DNA of 6,740 bases from positions 1-6,740 of the forward strand of contig DKLE01000135.1 of NCBI GenBank assembly GCA_002455605.1, read 5' to 3'. Under the pieces are notes generated by a model, which made no database searches, was not told where the DNA came from, and worked only from the letters and a program-made list of their open reading frames with translations. The position numbers and the translations under genes were made by a program. This document shows positions 1 to 6,113 of the stretch, piece by piece. Origin of the DNA: Firmicutes bacterium UBA6648 (lineage in GTDB: Bacteria; Bacillota; Clostridia; Peptostreptococcales; Anaerovoracaceae). Numbering within the stretch: the first letter of the stretch is position 1; every line of letters starts with the position of its first letter.

Positions 1-1862
1 AATTAGAAAAAATTGATCTGGCTGCCGCTGATGAGCAGGAGAAAAAGGAGAGAGAACAGAAAGCGGCAGAAGAGAAAAAGTATGCTGTGAAGGAATGGAA
101 TATTTCTATTGATGACAGTGAATTTGATGGCTGCTATCGAACGGCAAACTGTAATCAGCTCACTCTTACCAATGCAGGCAATGAAGTAAAGCTGGCAGGC
201 TGGGTAAGAAATATAAGAAATCATGGAGGGATTGCCTTTATCGATTTGAGGGATCATTACGGTGTCACACAAGTTGTGGTAACCGAAAGTATGGTGGAAC
301 GATTGAATAAAGAAACGGTCATCTCTGTGACCGGCACTGTTTTAAAACGAGATGAAGAAACGGTGAATTCCAAAATTGCCACGGGAGAAGTAGAGGTAAA
401 AGCTTCCGCCATTCGTATTTTAGGTATTGCACAAAATAATCTTCCTTTTGAAATTGACAGCTCACTAGAGACAAGAGAGGACGTGAGATTGAAATATCGG
501 TTTTTAGATCTGAGAAATCCTAAAGTTCATGATAAAATGATATTCCGCTCCAAGATAATAAAATATCTTCGCAGACAAATGGAAGACTTGGAGTTTATGG
601 AAATCCAAACACCAATATTGGGGAATTCTTCTCCGGAAGGTGCAAGGGATTATTTAGTTCCAAGCAGAAAGCATAAGGGAGCCTTTTATGCTTTACCTCA
701 GGCTCCCCAGCAATTTAAGCAAATGCTCATGGCATCCGGTTTTGATAGATATTTTCAGATAGCTCCTTGCTTCAGAGATGAAGATGCCAGAGCTGACCGT
801 TCCCCGGGAGAATTTTATCAGCTGGATTTTGAAATGGCATTTGCTACTCAGGAGGATGTATTTGAAGTAGCTGAAAAAGTGCTTTATTCCACTTTTAAGG
901 AATTTTCAAGCTTGGAAGTCTCAAAGCCTCCTTTTAGAAAAATAACTTTTGAAGAGTCTATGCTGAAATACGGAAACGACAAGCCCGACTTGAGAAATCC
1001 TCTTGTGATTACGGATCTGAGTGATTTCTTTGAGGCTGTGGATTTTGCACCGTTTAAAGGCCGGATCGTCAGAGCGATTAGAGTTCCGGGAAAGGCTAAA
1101 ATGCCCAAATCCTTCTTTGAAAAAATGGAAGCCTATGCGAAGAGTATTGGCATGAAAGGTCTGGGATATATCACAGTAAATGAAGACAGAACCTATAAAG
1201 GGCCTATTGATAAATTTTTTACTCAAGAACAAAGAATAAGATTAGCTGAAAGAGAAGGACTTCAGCCGGATGATATTTTGTATTTCATCAGTGATGAAAA
1301 AAATGTAGTCGCCAAATACGCTGGGTTGATACGAACTGAGGTGGCAGCCCGTTTGAATCTGATTGATAAGGGAAGATATGAATTTTGCTATATTACAGAT
1401 TTTCCTATGTACGAATACAATGAGGAACTGGGCAAGATAGATTTTACTCATAATCCCTTTTCCATGCCTCAGGGGGAAATGAAGTCTTTATTAGAAATGA
1501 ATCCATTGGATATAAAGGCTTATCAATATGATATTGTTGTAAATGGTGTGGAGCTGTCATCAGGAGCGGTGAGAAATCACAGACCGGATGTTATGGTTAA
1601 GGCTTTTGAAATCGCAGGGTATACAGAAGAAGACGTGAAAAATAAGTTCGGCGCTTTGTATAAAGCTTTTCAATATGGGGCACCTCCTCATGCCGGAATG
1701 GCACCGGGGGTGGATCGAATGGTTATGCTGCTGGCAGAAGAGGATAGTATCAGAGAGATTATCCCGTTCCCCCTGGCGGCAAACGGTCAGGATATGTTAT
1801 TCAATTCGCCGAGTCTGGTGGAAGAGCTGCAGCTCAGAGAAGTTCATATTAAATTGAGATAG
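1..1862 (+). CDS. aspS: Aspartyl-tRNA synthetase, 5' end beyond the window
   Basis: Class II synthetase that charges tRNA with aspartate in the cytoplasm. Numbering from the GTG at 87 (591 residues to the TAG at 1860-1862): an OB-fold anticodon-binding domain at about 18-115 (KLAGWVRNIRNHGG), the catalytic core with QAPQQFKQ at 205-212, motif 2 FRDEDARADRSPGEF at 229-243, a GAD-type insert at about 290-415, and motif 3 GMAPGVDRMVMLL at 537-549 with the ATP-binding Arg544. A 591-residue product is normal AspRS length. However, the frame is open back to base 3 (LEKIDLAAADEQEKK...), the other two forward frames there contain stops, no in-frame ATG exists and the GTG lacks a well-placed ribosome site. 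I therefore think translation begins upstream and the protein carries an N-terminal extension or fusion partner. Motif 2 has a one-residue insertion (SPGEF for the usual QPEF), as in alphaproteobacterial enzymes. Identity is certain; the true start is not. Confidence 0.96.
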   Translation, partial: LEKIDLAAADEQEKKEREQKAAEEKKYAVKEWNISIDDSEFDGCYRTANCNQLTLTNAGNEVKLAGWVRNIRNHGGIAFIDLRDHYGVTQVVVTESMVERLNKETVISVTGTVLKRDEETVNSKIATGEVEVKASAIRILGIAQNNLPFEIDSSLETREDVRLKYRFLDLRNPKVHDKMIFRSKIIKYLRRQMEDLEFMEIQTPILGNSSPEGARDYLVPSRKHKGAFYALPQAPQQFKQMLMASGFDRYFQIAPCFRDEDARADRSPGEFYQLDFEMAFATQEDVFEVAEKVLYSTFKEFSSLEVSKPPFRKITFEESMLKYGNDKPDLRNPLVITDLSDFFEAVDFAPFKGRIVRAIRVPGKAKMPKSFFEKMEAYAKSIGMKGLGYITVNEDRTYKGPIDKFFTQEQRIRLAEREGLQPDDILYFISDEKNVVAKYAGLIRTEVAARLNLIDKGRYEFCYITDFPMYEYNEELGKIDFTHNPFSMPQGEMKSLLEMNPLDIKAYQYDIVVNGVELSSGAVRNHRPDVMVKAFEIAGYTEEDVKNKFGALYKAFQYGAPPHAGMAPGVDRMVMLLAEEDSIREIIPFPLAANGQDMLFNSPSLVEELQLREVHIKLR

Positions 1863-1863
1863 T

Positions 1864-1918
1864 AAAAAATAAAGCCAGGACTTTAATGGAAAAAATAAAA
1901 GTCTTGGCTTATTTTTTT
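1864..1918. terminator. Bidirectional intrinsic terminator between aspS and ddh
   Basis: The arms at 1872-1884 (AAGCCAGGACTTT) and 1898-1910 (AAAGTCTTGGCTT) form a 13-bp stem with one G-U pair and a 13-nt loop. On the + strand it is followed by a run of seven T (1912-1918), ending aspS. On the - strand the A-run at 1864-1869 supplies T's on the far side, so the same hairpin can end the convergent ddh transcript, whose stop codon lies 28 nt away. Confidence 0.9.
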
Positions 1919-1945
1919 ATATTAAGTACCTGTTTTTTCTTACTT

Positions 1946-2935
1946 CTACAGCAACTCTGCTCGAAGTGCTTCAATAGGTTGTGCAGATAAATAGCAAGGA
2001 GGAATTTCCAATACTGTTTTTGCACCATAGATACCTTCCGAGGCAAGGCGGTAGACTGCTCTTGCGTAGCAGACTAAAACATTTGCTGTAAATTCAGGAT
2101 TAGAATCTAGCTTAAGAGAAAATTCGTAAATATGGTTATTTTCTTCATTGGCTCCGGTTTTTCCGCTTCTTTGAACAAAGCCTCCGTGAGGCATGGCTGT
2201 ATGATGCTGGGCCAGTTCGTCATCACTGACAAAATGGACAATTGTATTGTAATCCGAAAAATAATTTGGCATATTGACGATCTCAGAATAAACTTTTTGC
2301 TCATCTGCATCAGGTTTCAGGGAAACAAAGCATTCTCTGGTATGCATTTCTCTGGCTGTATATGTAGGGTGTGTTCCTCGGCGGACTTCAGCTACTGCGG
2401 CTTCAATGGGAACGGTATATTGTATGGCATTGGATACGCCCTCAATACGTCTCAAAGCATCGGAGTGTCCCTGGCTGACGCCTTTTCCCCAGAAGGTATA
2501 GCTGATACCTGTGGTTAATATAGCTTCAGAGAACAATCTGTTTATAGAGAAAAGGCCGGGATCCCAGCCGGCAGATATAAGAGCAGAATGGCTGGTTTCC
2601 AAAGCAGAATTGTTTACGGAGCCAAAATGCTCTGCGATTCTGGCGTGAGTGTCAAAGCTGTCAACAATGTTAAAATGAGAAGCAAAAGCAGGACTTTGGC
2701 TGATTAAATCCGTTGAACTGCCTCCGCAAAGAATCATGACATCTATTCTGTCTTTAAAATTCAGAACTTCTTTTATATTATAAACTTCTATATTGCTTGT
2801 AAGAGGTTGTATAGCAGAGGGATCCCGCCGTGTGAAAATGGCAGTAAGTTCTAAATCAGGATTTTGACTGATTGCCAGTTCAACTCCCCGGCCTAAATTG
2901 CCATATCCTAAAATGCCTATTTTTATATTACTCAT
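1946..2935 (-). CDS. ddh: meso-diaminopimelate D-dehydrogenase
   Basis: NADPH-dependent enzyme that reductively aminates tetrahydrodipicolinate directly to meso-diaminopimelate, replacing the four-step succinylase or acetylase branches. The 329-residue product matches the family length (about 320-330). Visible signatures are the Rossmann loop GYGNLG at 10-15, FTRRDP at 34-39 in the cofactor-binding region, SAGWDPGLFSINR at 121-133, FWGKGVSQGHSDALRR at 148-163, MPHGG at 248-252 and KLDSNPEFTA at 275-284; these track the Corynebacterium glutamicum enzyme closely. I chose the ATG at 2935 and not the one at 2953, because AGGAGA (2943-2948) sits 7 nt ahead of it and would lie inside the longer frame. 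It is the last gene of the dapA-dapB-ddh operon, 59 nt after dapB with no terminator between, so lysine riboswitch control should reach it. Confidence 0.95.
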   Translation of the reverse strand: MSNIKIGILGYGNLGRGVELAISQNPDLELTAIFTRRDPSAIQPLTSNIEVYNIKEVLNFKDRIDVMILCGGSSTDLISQSPAFASHFNIVDSFDTHARIAEHFGSVNNSALETSHSALISAGWDPGLFSINRLFSEAILTTGISYTFWGKGVSQGHSDALRRIEGVSNAIQYTVPIEAAVAEVRRGTHPTYTAREMHTRECFVSLKPDADEQKVYSEIVNMPNYFSDYNTIVHFVSDDELAQHHTAMPHGGFVQRSGKTGANEENNHIYEFSLKLDSNPEFTANVLVCYARAVYRLASEGIYGAKTVLEIPPCYLSAQPIEALRAELL

Positions 2936-2942
2936 ATGTTTG

Positions 2943-2948
2943 TCTCCT
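2943..2948 (-). promoter_or_regulatory. Ribosome binding site deciding the ddh start
   Basis: AGGAGA on the - strand, 7 nt before the ATG at 2935. It favours this start over the in-frame ATG at 2953, which would place the site inside the coding sequence. Confidence 0.8.
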
Positions 2949-2994
2949 ATCATATATATTTTTCATGAATTATACGCTGATTGTCAACTCTATA

Positions 2995-3744
2995 TTATAT
3001 TAGATCGGTCATGGAAAATAGACCATTGTTTTGCTCCGCAATAAAACGGGCGGCCCGCAATGCTCCCAATGCAAAAATATTTCGGGACAAGGCGGTATGC
3101 TTTATTTCAACTACCTCATCAGGCCCGGCAAAAATAATGGTATGTTCCCCTGGAATGGTTCCGCCGCGGACGGAATGTATTCCAAGTTGATGGATATCAC
3201 AGCAATCCTCGGTACCGTGTCTTCCAAATACATATTCTTTTTTCTGGGAAGAGCAGGTGTTTATAGTATCCGCCAGCAGAAGGGCCGTACCACTGGGAGA
3301 ATCTAACTTCTTATTGTGATGCTTTTCTATAATTTCAACATGAAACTCTTTTTCCAGCAAAGGTACCAAGGTTTCAAGAATTTTAGAAATACCATTAATT
3401 CCGATGGACATATTGGAGGAGTGAAAAATCGGAATTTTGGTGGAAGCTTCCAATATAACTTTGTATTCATCTCTGTCAAATGCGGTTGTTGCAAGAACAA
3501 CCGGTATGTGGCGCATGACAGCGAAATACAGTATTTTATGTACGGCAGTATGATTTGAAAAGTCAATAATCACATCACTGTGAAGAGGGCAATCCATAAT
3601 ATCCGTAAAGCCCATATAATGTTCTGTTCCGTCTATCATACTGTCTATACCTGCGGTAAGATGCATATCGTCGGATTCATAGATGAGCTGTTCCAGAGCG
3701 GAACCCATTCTGCCCTTTGAACCATGCAAAATAACATTAATCAT
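2995..3744 (-). CDS. dapB: 4-hydroxy-tetrahydrodipicolinate reductase
   Basis: Reduces the DapA product (4-hydroxy-tetrahydrodipicolinate) to tetrahydrodipicolinate with NAD(P)H, the second committed step toward DAP and lysine. At 249 residues it fits the short Gram-positive form of the family. The N-terminal Rossmann loop reads HGSKGRMG (7-14). Asp34 after beta-2 could hold the adenine ribose of NADH; this is inferred. The signature EKHHNKKLDSPSGTA (140-154) carries the catalytic pair His142/His143 and Lys146, equivalent to E. coli His159/His160/Lys163. SVRGG (191-195) and the IPGEHTIIFAGPDEVVEIKH stretch follow. The usual GTTG-type loop is LATTAF (84-89), a mild departure. The start at 3744 has AGGAGG (3752-3757) 7 nt upstream, directly abutting the dapA stop codon: a 13-nt gap that suggests translational coupling. 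Confidence 0.96.
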   Translation of the reverse strand: MINVILHGSKGRMGSALEQLIYESDDMHLTAGIDSMIDGTEHYMGFTDIMDCPLHSDVIIDFSNHTAVHKILYFAVMRHIPVVLATTAFDRDEYKVILEASTKIPIFHSSNMSIGINGISKILETLVPLLEKEFHVEIIEKHHNKKLDSPSGTALLLADTINTCSSQKKEYVFGRHGTEDCCDIHQLGIHSVRGGTIPGEHTIIFAGPDEVVEIKHTALSRNIFALGALRAARFIAEQNNGLFSMTDLI

Positions 3745-3751
3745 AAGTCTA

Positions 3752-3757
3752 CCTCCT
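3752..3757 (-). promoter_or_regulatory. dapB ribosome binding site abutting the dapA stop
   Basis: AGGAGG on the - strand begins at the base right after the dapA TAG (3758-3760) and lies 7 nt before the dapB ATG. Ribosomes ending dapA would uncover or directly reuse this site. Confidence 0.8.
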
Positions 3758-4639
3758 CTAAATCAATCCATAAGCTGTCATCTCGTTTTTAATTTTATCC
3801 ATTACCTGATTGTTGGGCGGACAAAGGGGAAGACGATATTGAAGCTGACACTTGTTCATCATATGTAATGCTGCCTTAACAGGGATAGGATTAACGTCTG
3901 CAAACAGTGTATCTATCAGACTCTTCATCTGAAGCTGCAGTTTTCTGGCTGTTTCTAAATCACCCCTAAGAAAGCTTCCGGACATTTTAGCTGAATCTGC
4001 GGGAGCAACATTTGCAATAACTGAGATGTAACCGATTCCTCCCAAAGACATAAGAGGAACAACCATGTCATCGTTACCTGAATAAATGGCGAAGCCGTCA
4101 GGCACTAAACGGGCTATTTCTGCGACTTGAGCAATATTTCCGCTGGCTTCTTTTATTCCTACGATGTTTGGGTGAGCTGCTAACACAGAAACGGTTTGAG
4201 GGGCTATATTAACACCGGTTCGGCCAGCAACAGAATACAGTATACAAGGTATGTTGACAGCATCTGCCGTAGCGGTATAATGCTCAATAAGTCCTATCTG
4301 TGAACACTTGTTATAGTATGGGGTTACCAGTAAAAGTCCATCGACACCGGTTTTTTCAATTTCTTTAGCTAAATTGATACCGTGTCTGGTATCATTGCTT
4401 CCAGCTCCTCCGATAACTGGAACTCTTTTGTTGACAACATCCACACAGAATTGAATGGTATCAATGTGTTCTCTGTCATCCAGGGTAGATGCTTCACCGG
4501 TTGTACCGCATACAACAATTGCGTCAATTCCTTGGGAAATCTGCCATTCAATCAGGTTTCTGAAGGACTCGAAGTCCACGTCTCCGTTTGGTAAAAAAGG
4601 TGTTACAATTGCAACACCGCAGCCTGTAAAAATTGCCAT
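3758..4639 (-). CDS. dapA: 4-hydroxy-tetrahydrodipicolinate synthase
   Basis: Condenses pyruvate with aspartate semialdehyde, the first committed step of the DAP/lysine branch; in spore formers its product line also feeds dipicolinate. The 293-residue protein is a single TIM barrel of normal length. Visible active-site elements are GTTGE (45-49, Thr46/Thr47), TPYYN (106-110, Tyr109), LYSVAGRTG (134-142, Tyr135 and Arg140) and the Schiff-base Lys163 in GIKEASGN. They align with E. coli Thr44/45, Tyr107, Tyr133, Arg138 and Lys161. The loop is YSVAGRTG where YNVPxRTG is commoner. I chose the ATG at 4639 because AAGGAGG (4648-4654) lies 8 nt upstream; the in-frame ATG at 4669 would add ten charged residues and bury that site. 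It is the first gene of the operon, behind a lysine riboswitch and switchable terminator. Confidence 0.97.
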   Translation of the reverse strand: MAIFTGCGVAIVTPFLPNGDVDFESFRNLIEWQISQGIDAIVVCGTTGEASTLDDREHIDTIQFCVDVVNKRVPVIGGAGSNDTRHGINLAKEIEKTGVDGLLLVTPYYNKCSQIGLIEHYTATADAVNIPCILYSVAGRTGVNIAPQTVSVLAAHPNIVGIKEASGNIAQVAEIARLVPDGFAIYSGNDDMVVPLMSLGGIGYISVIANVAPADSAKMSGSFLRGDLETARKLQLQMKSLIDTLFADVNPIPVKAALHMMNKCQLQYRLPLCPPNNQVMDKIKNEMTAYGLI

Positions 4640-4647
4640 GTCTTTTT

Positions 4648-4654
4648 CCTCCTT
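4648..4654 (-). promoter_or_regulatory. Ribosome binding site deciding the dapA start
   Basis: AAGGAGG on the - strand, 8 nt before the ATG at 4639. This is an almost complete anti-16S match and rules in the 293-residue form over the longer in-frame start at 4669. Confidence 0.85.
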
Positions 4655-4689
4655 ATTCTCACTTCTCAACTTATAATAAAAAAGGCAAT

Positions 4690-4718
4690 AAAAAAAGTTG
4701 CATCTCTATCGATGCAAC
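4690..4718 (-). terminator. Riboswitch expression platform: lysine-controlled terminator
   Basis: On the - strand, GTTGCATC (4711-4718) pairs perfectly with GATGCAAC (4697-4704) around the loop GATAGA, followed by seven T (4690-4696). The bases GTTGCATCGATAG (4706-4718) can instead pair with the aptamer P1 3' strand and its continuation, CTATCGATTGCAGC (4738-4751), to form an antiterminator. With lysine bound, P1 holds its 3' strand, the terminator folds and dapA-dapB-ddh is off; without lysine the antiterminator wins. The pairing is visible; the sign of the response follows from known L-box switches. Confidence 0.9.
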
Positions 4719-4742
4719 CAAAAAAACACAAAGTTAAGCTGC

Positions 4743-4910
4743 AATCGATAGCGCCTCTGCTAGAGTTGGTCTAACAGGAGTCCAGAATATATTTTATTCT
4801 GGCCCAGAAACTCGTCATGTCTGACTTGCCCTTCGGCGATTTCTCCTTTCCTTTGTTTTACAGGCTACCGCCTCCGCAAAGTACTCTTATCAATCGCGCC
4901 TCTATCAACT
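4743..4910 (-). ncRNA. Lysine riboswitch (L box) aptamer
   Basis: A 168-nt aptamer ahead of dapA that binds L-lysine in the nascent transcript. The L-box core is present in order on the - strand: GATAGAGGCGCG (4895-4906), AAGAGTA (4882-4888), a GGAGGCGG stretch, CGCCGAAGG (4830-4838) and AGAGGCGCTATCG near the 3' end. Helices are visible: P1, 4902-4910 with 4743-4751 (9 bp including two G-U); P2, GCGATT (4892-4897) with AATCGC (4836-4841); P4, CCAGAATA (4795-4802) with TATTCTGG (4782-4789); P5, CTGTTAG (4771-4777) with CTAGCAG (4757-4763). These resemble the Bacillus subtilis lysC leader. No exact P3 pairing was worked out. It controls the downstream terminator and so the dapA-dapB-ddh operon. 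Confidence 0.95.
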
Positions 4911-4918
4911 TACTGGCT

Positions 4919-4947
4919 ATTATATCTATGATATTGTGATATGTCAA
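4919..4947 (-). promoter_or_regulatory. Consensus sigma-A promoter of the dap operon
   Basis: On the - strand, TTGACA (4942-4947) and TATAAT (4919-4924) are separated by exactly 17 nt, a full match to the vegetative consensus. Transcription should begin near 4912, only 2-3 nt before the 5' strand of riboswitch helix P1, which places the whole aptamer at the very start of the RNA. The A/T tracts just upstream (4948-4970) could act as an UP element. Such a strong promoter fits an operon controlled mainly by transcript termination. Confidence 0.93.
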
Positions 4948-4970
4948 CAAAAAAATAATAAAAAATATTA

Positions 4971-4996
4971 ATTTTTTGTTGTACAAAACAAAAAAT
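4971..4996. repeat. Perfect 10-bp AT-rich inverted repeat
   Basis: ATTTTTTGTT (4971-4980) and AACAAAAAAT (4987-4996) are exact reverse complements around a GTACAA spacer; the inner TTGTACAA (4979-4986) is itself a palindrome in a slightly shifted register. It lies about 60-85 bases upstream of the expected dap start site and about 160 bases before sigG. It could be an operator or merely a product of AT-rich sequence. It lacks the GC stem expected of a terminator. Confidence 0.5.
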
Positions 4997-5154
4997 GTGA
5001 TAGGGAAATATTATATTTTTTAGCAGTTATTTTTGAAGATGCAGTATAAAAAGATCCAATTTTGCGCATAAATAATATAGGTCACAGAAAGTCCGATAAG
5101 GACATATAACTAATTGCTAAAGGGGAGCAAGCAGGGATTCGGAGGACCTTATTT
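4997..5154 (+). promoter_or_regulatory. sigG upstream region with weak forespore-type promoter candidate
   Basis: No coding sequence is seen here. sigG genes are normally read from SigF/SigG promoters. The best candidate is GTATA (5044-5048) followed after 18 nt by CATAAAT (5067-5073), which matches the SigG -35 pattern but only part of the CATnnTA -10 pattern. No convincing sigma-A promoter was found on the + strand. A 4-bp hairpin GTCC-GATAA-GGAC lies at 5091-5103. The sigG ribosome site GGAGG (5141-5145) ends the region. Confidence 0.3.
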
Positions 5155-5925
5155 ATGGCGAACAAGGTTGAAATCTGTGGAGTAAATACGGCAAAGCTGC
5201 CTGTTTACAAGGATGCAGAAATGATGAAAATGATAGAGGCTGTCAAAGGGGGAGATAAAGAGGTTAGGGAAGAATTCATAAAGGGGAATCTCAGACTAGT
5301 ACTTAGTGTCATACAGAGATTCAATAACCGGGGAGAGAACCCCGATGATTTATTTCAGGTAGGGTGTATAGGACTGATAAAAGCTTTGGAGAATTTTGAT
5401 ACTTCCCACGGGGTAAAATTTTCCACATATGCAGTGCCTATGATAATTGGTGAAATTCGAAGATATCTTCGTGACAACAATCCTATAAGAGTATCCAGAT
5501 CGCTGAGGGACACAGCGTATAAGGCATTGCAGGCAAGAGAAAAGCTTTCCAGAGAATTACAGAGAGAGCCTACTATAGCCGAGATTGCCAAGGAAACAGA
5601 AATGGAAAGGGCGGATGTGGTATTGGCATTGGAATCGATACAAGAGCCCGTATCCTTATTTGAACCGGTTTTTCATGATGACGGAGATGCCATTTATGTG
5701 ATGGATCAGGTAAAGGATACAAAGAATACAGATACAAGATGGATTGAGAATTTATCTCTTTCCGAAGCTATGAAAAAATTATCACCAAGAGAACGTCATA
5801 TTTTAACGATGAGATTTTTTGAGGGGAAGACACAAATGGAAGTTGCTGAGGAAATTTCCATCAGCCAGGCACAGGTCAGCAGACTGGAGAAAAATGCCCT
5901 GAAATATATGCGCAAGTATGTATAA
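5155..5925 (+). CDS. sigG: RNA polymerase sporulation sigma factor SigG
   Basis: Late forespore-specific sigma factor that directs RNA polymerase to genes for spore DNA protection, germination and cortex signalling after engulfment. The 256 residues match the family (260 in B. subtilis). The N-terminal KVEICGVNTAKLPV (4-17) is the hallmark of SigG and separates it from SigF. Region 2 includes NLRLVLSVIQRFNNRGE (45-61), DDLFQVGCIGLIKA (64-77) and FSTYAVPMIIGEIRRYLRDN (89-108); region 3 spans about 115-165; the region 4.2 helix-turn-helix is KTQMEVAEEISISQAQVSRL (225-244). The ATG at 5155 has GGAGG 9 nt upstream. The gene stands alone, divergent from the dap operon. The usual spoIIGA-sigE neighbours are not upstream. 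Confidence 0.97.
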   Translation: MANKVEICGVNTAKLPVYKDAEMMKMIEAVKGGDKEVREEFIKGNLRLVLSVIQRFNNRGENPDDLFQVGCIGLIKALENFDTSHGVKFSTYAVPMIIGEIRRYLRDNNPIRVSRSLRDTAYKALQAREKLSRELQREPTIAEIAKETEMERADVVLALESIQEPVSLFEPVFHDDGDAIYVMDQVKDTKNTDTRWIENLSLSEAMKKLSPRERHILTMRFFEGKTQMEVAEEISISQAQVSRLEKNALKYMRKYV

Positions 5926-5989
5926 ATAGCTTCAGTTTAGATATTACGTACCCTTTGCATATTAACAAATGAATGATTAAACTTGAATG

Positions 5990-6013
5990 AGCCCGGTTAT
6001 ATATCGGGCTTTT
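5990..6013 (+). terminator. Intrinsic terminator after sigG
   Basis: AGCCCG (5990-5995) pairs with CGGGCT (6005-6010), extendable by one G-U pair to a 7-bp stem around an AT loop, followed by a short T-run (6010-6013). The T-run is brief, so it may be leaky. The stretch from the sigG stop at 5925 up to this stem holds no gene or other recognised signal. Confidence 0.75.
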
Positions 6014-6026
6014 GTATTAAAATAAC

Positions 6027-6055
6027 TTTTAATTTAGCCAATTATGTAATATAAT
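6027..6055 (+). promoter_or_regulatory. Candidate promoter for the FKBP lipoprotein gene
   Basis: TATAAT (6050-6055) is a perfect -10 hexamer. The element 17 nt upstream, TTTTAA (6027-6032), is a poor -35 match (3 of 6). It lies just after the sigG terminator and about 59 bases before the gene, the expected place for a separate sigma-A promoter. Confidence 0.5.
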
Positions 6056-6113
6056 TATTAAACATGGACACATTTTTGTGGTCAATAATGATTTTAAGAA
6101 AGGCATGGATAAG

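Noticed and set aside
3..272. 89-codon open frame on the - strand opposite the start of aspS
   Set aside because: It is antisense to a clear AspRS coding region, is very rich in Phe/Leu/Ile as expected from the complement of such codons, and has no recognisable domain.
921..1232. 103-codon open frame on the - strand inside aspS
   Set aside because: Antisense shadow of the AspRS insert domain, with no ribosome site or recognisable motif.
2132..2518. 128-codon open frame on the + strand opposite ddh
   Set aside because: It lies entirely within ddh, whose protein matches its family along its whole length; the opposite-strand product shows no domain.
2969..2987. Perfect TTGACA and TATAAT hexamers on the - strand in the dapB-ddh gap
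   Set aside because: The hexamers are separated by only 7 nt, far below the 16-18 nt needed, and neither has a good partner at the right distance. Not called as a ddh promoter.
4743..4910. T-box leader as an alternative explanation of the dapA leader
   Set aside because: No T-box (TGGNACCGCG-like) sequence or specifier loop is present, whereas the L-box core motifs and helices all are.
6065..6085. Possible hairpin around GACACATTTTTGTGGTC before the lipoprotein gene
   Set aside because: The arms pair only with a bulge or mismatch and no T-run or known leader motif follows; too weak to call.
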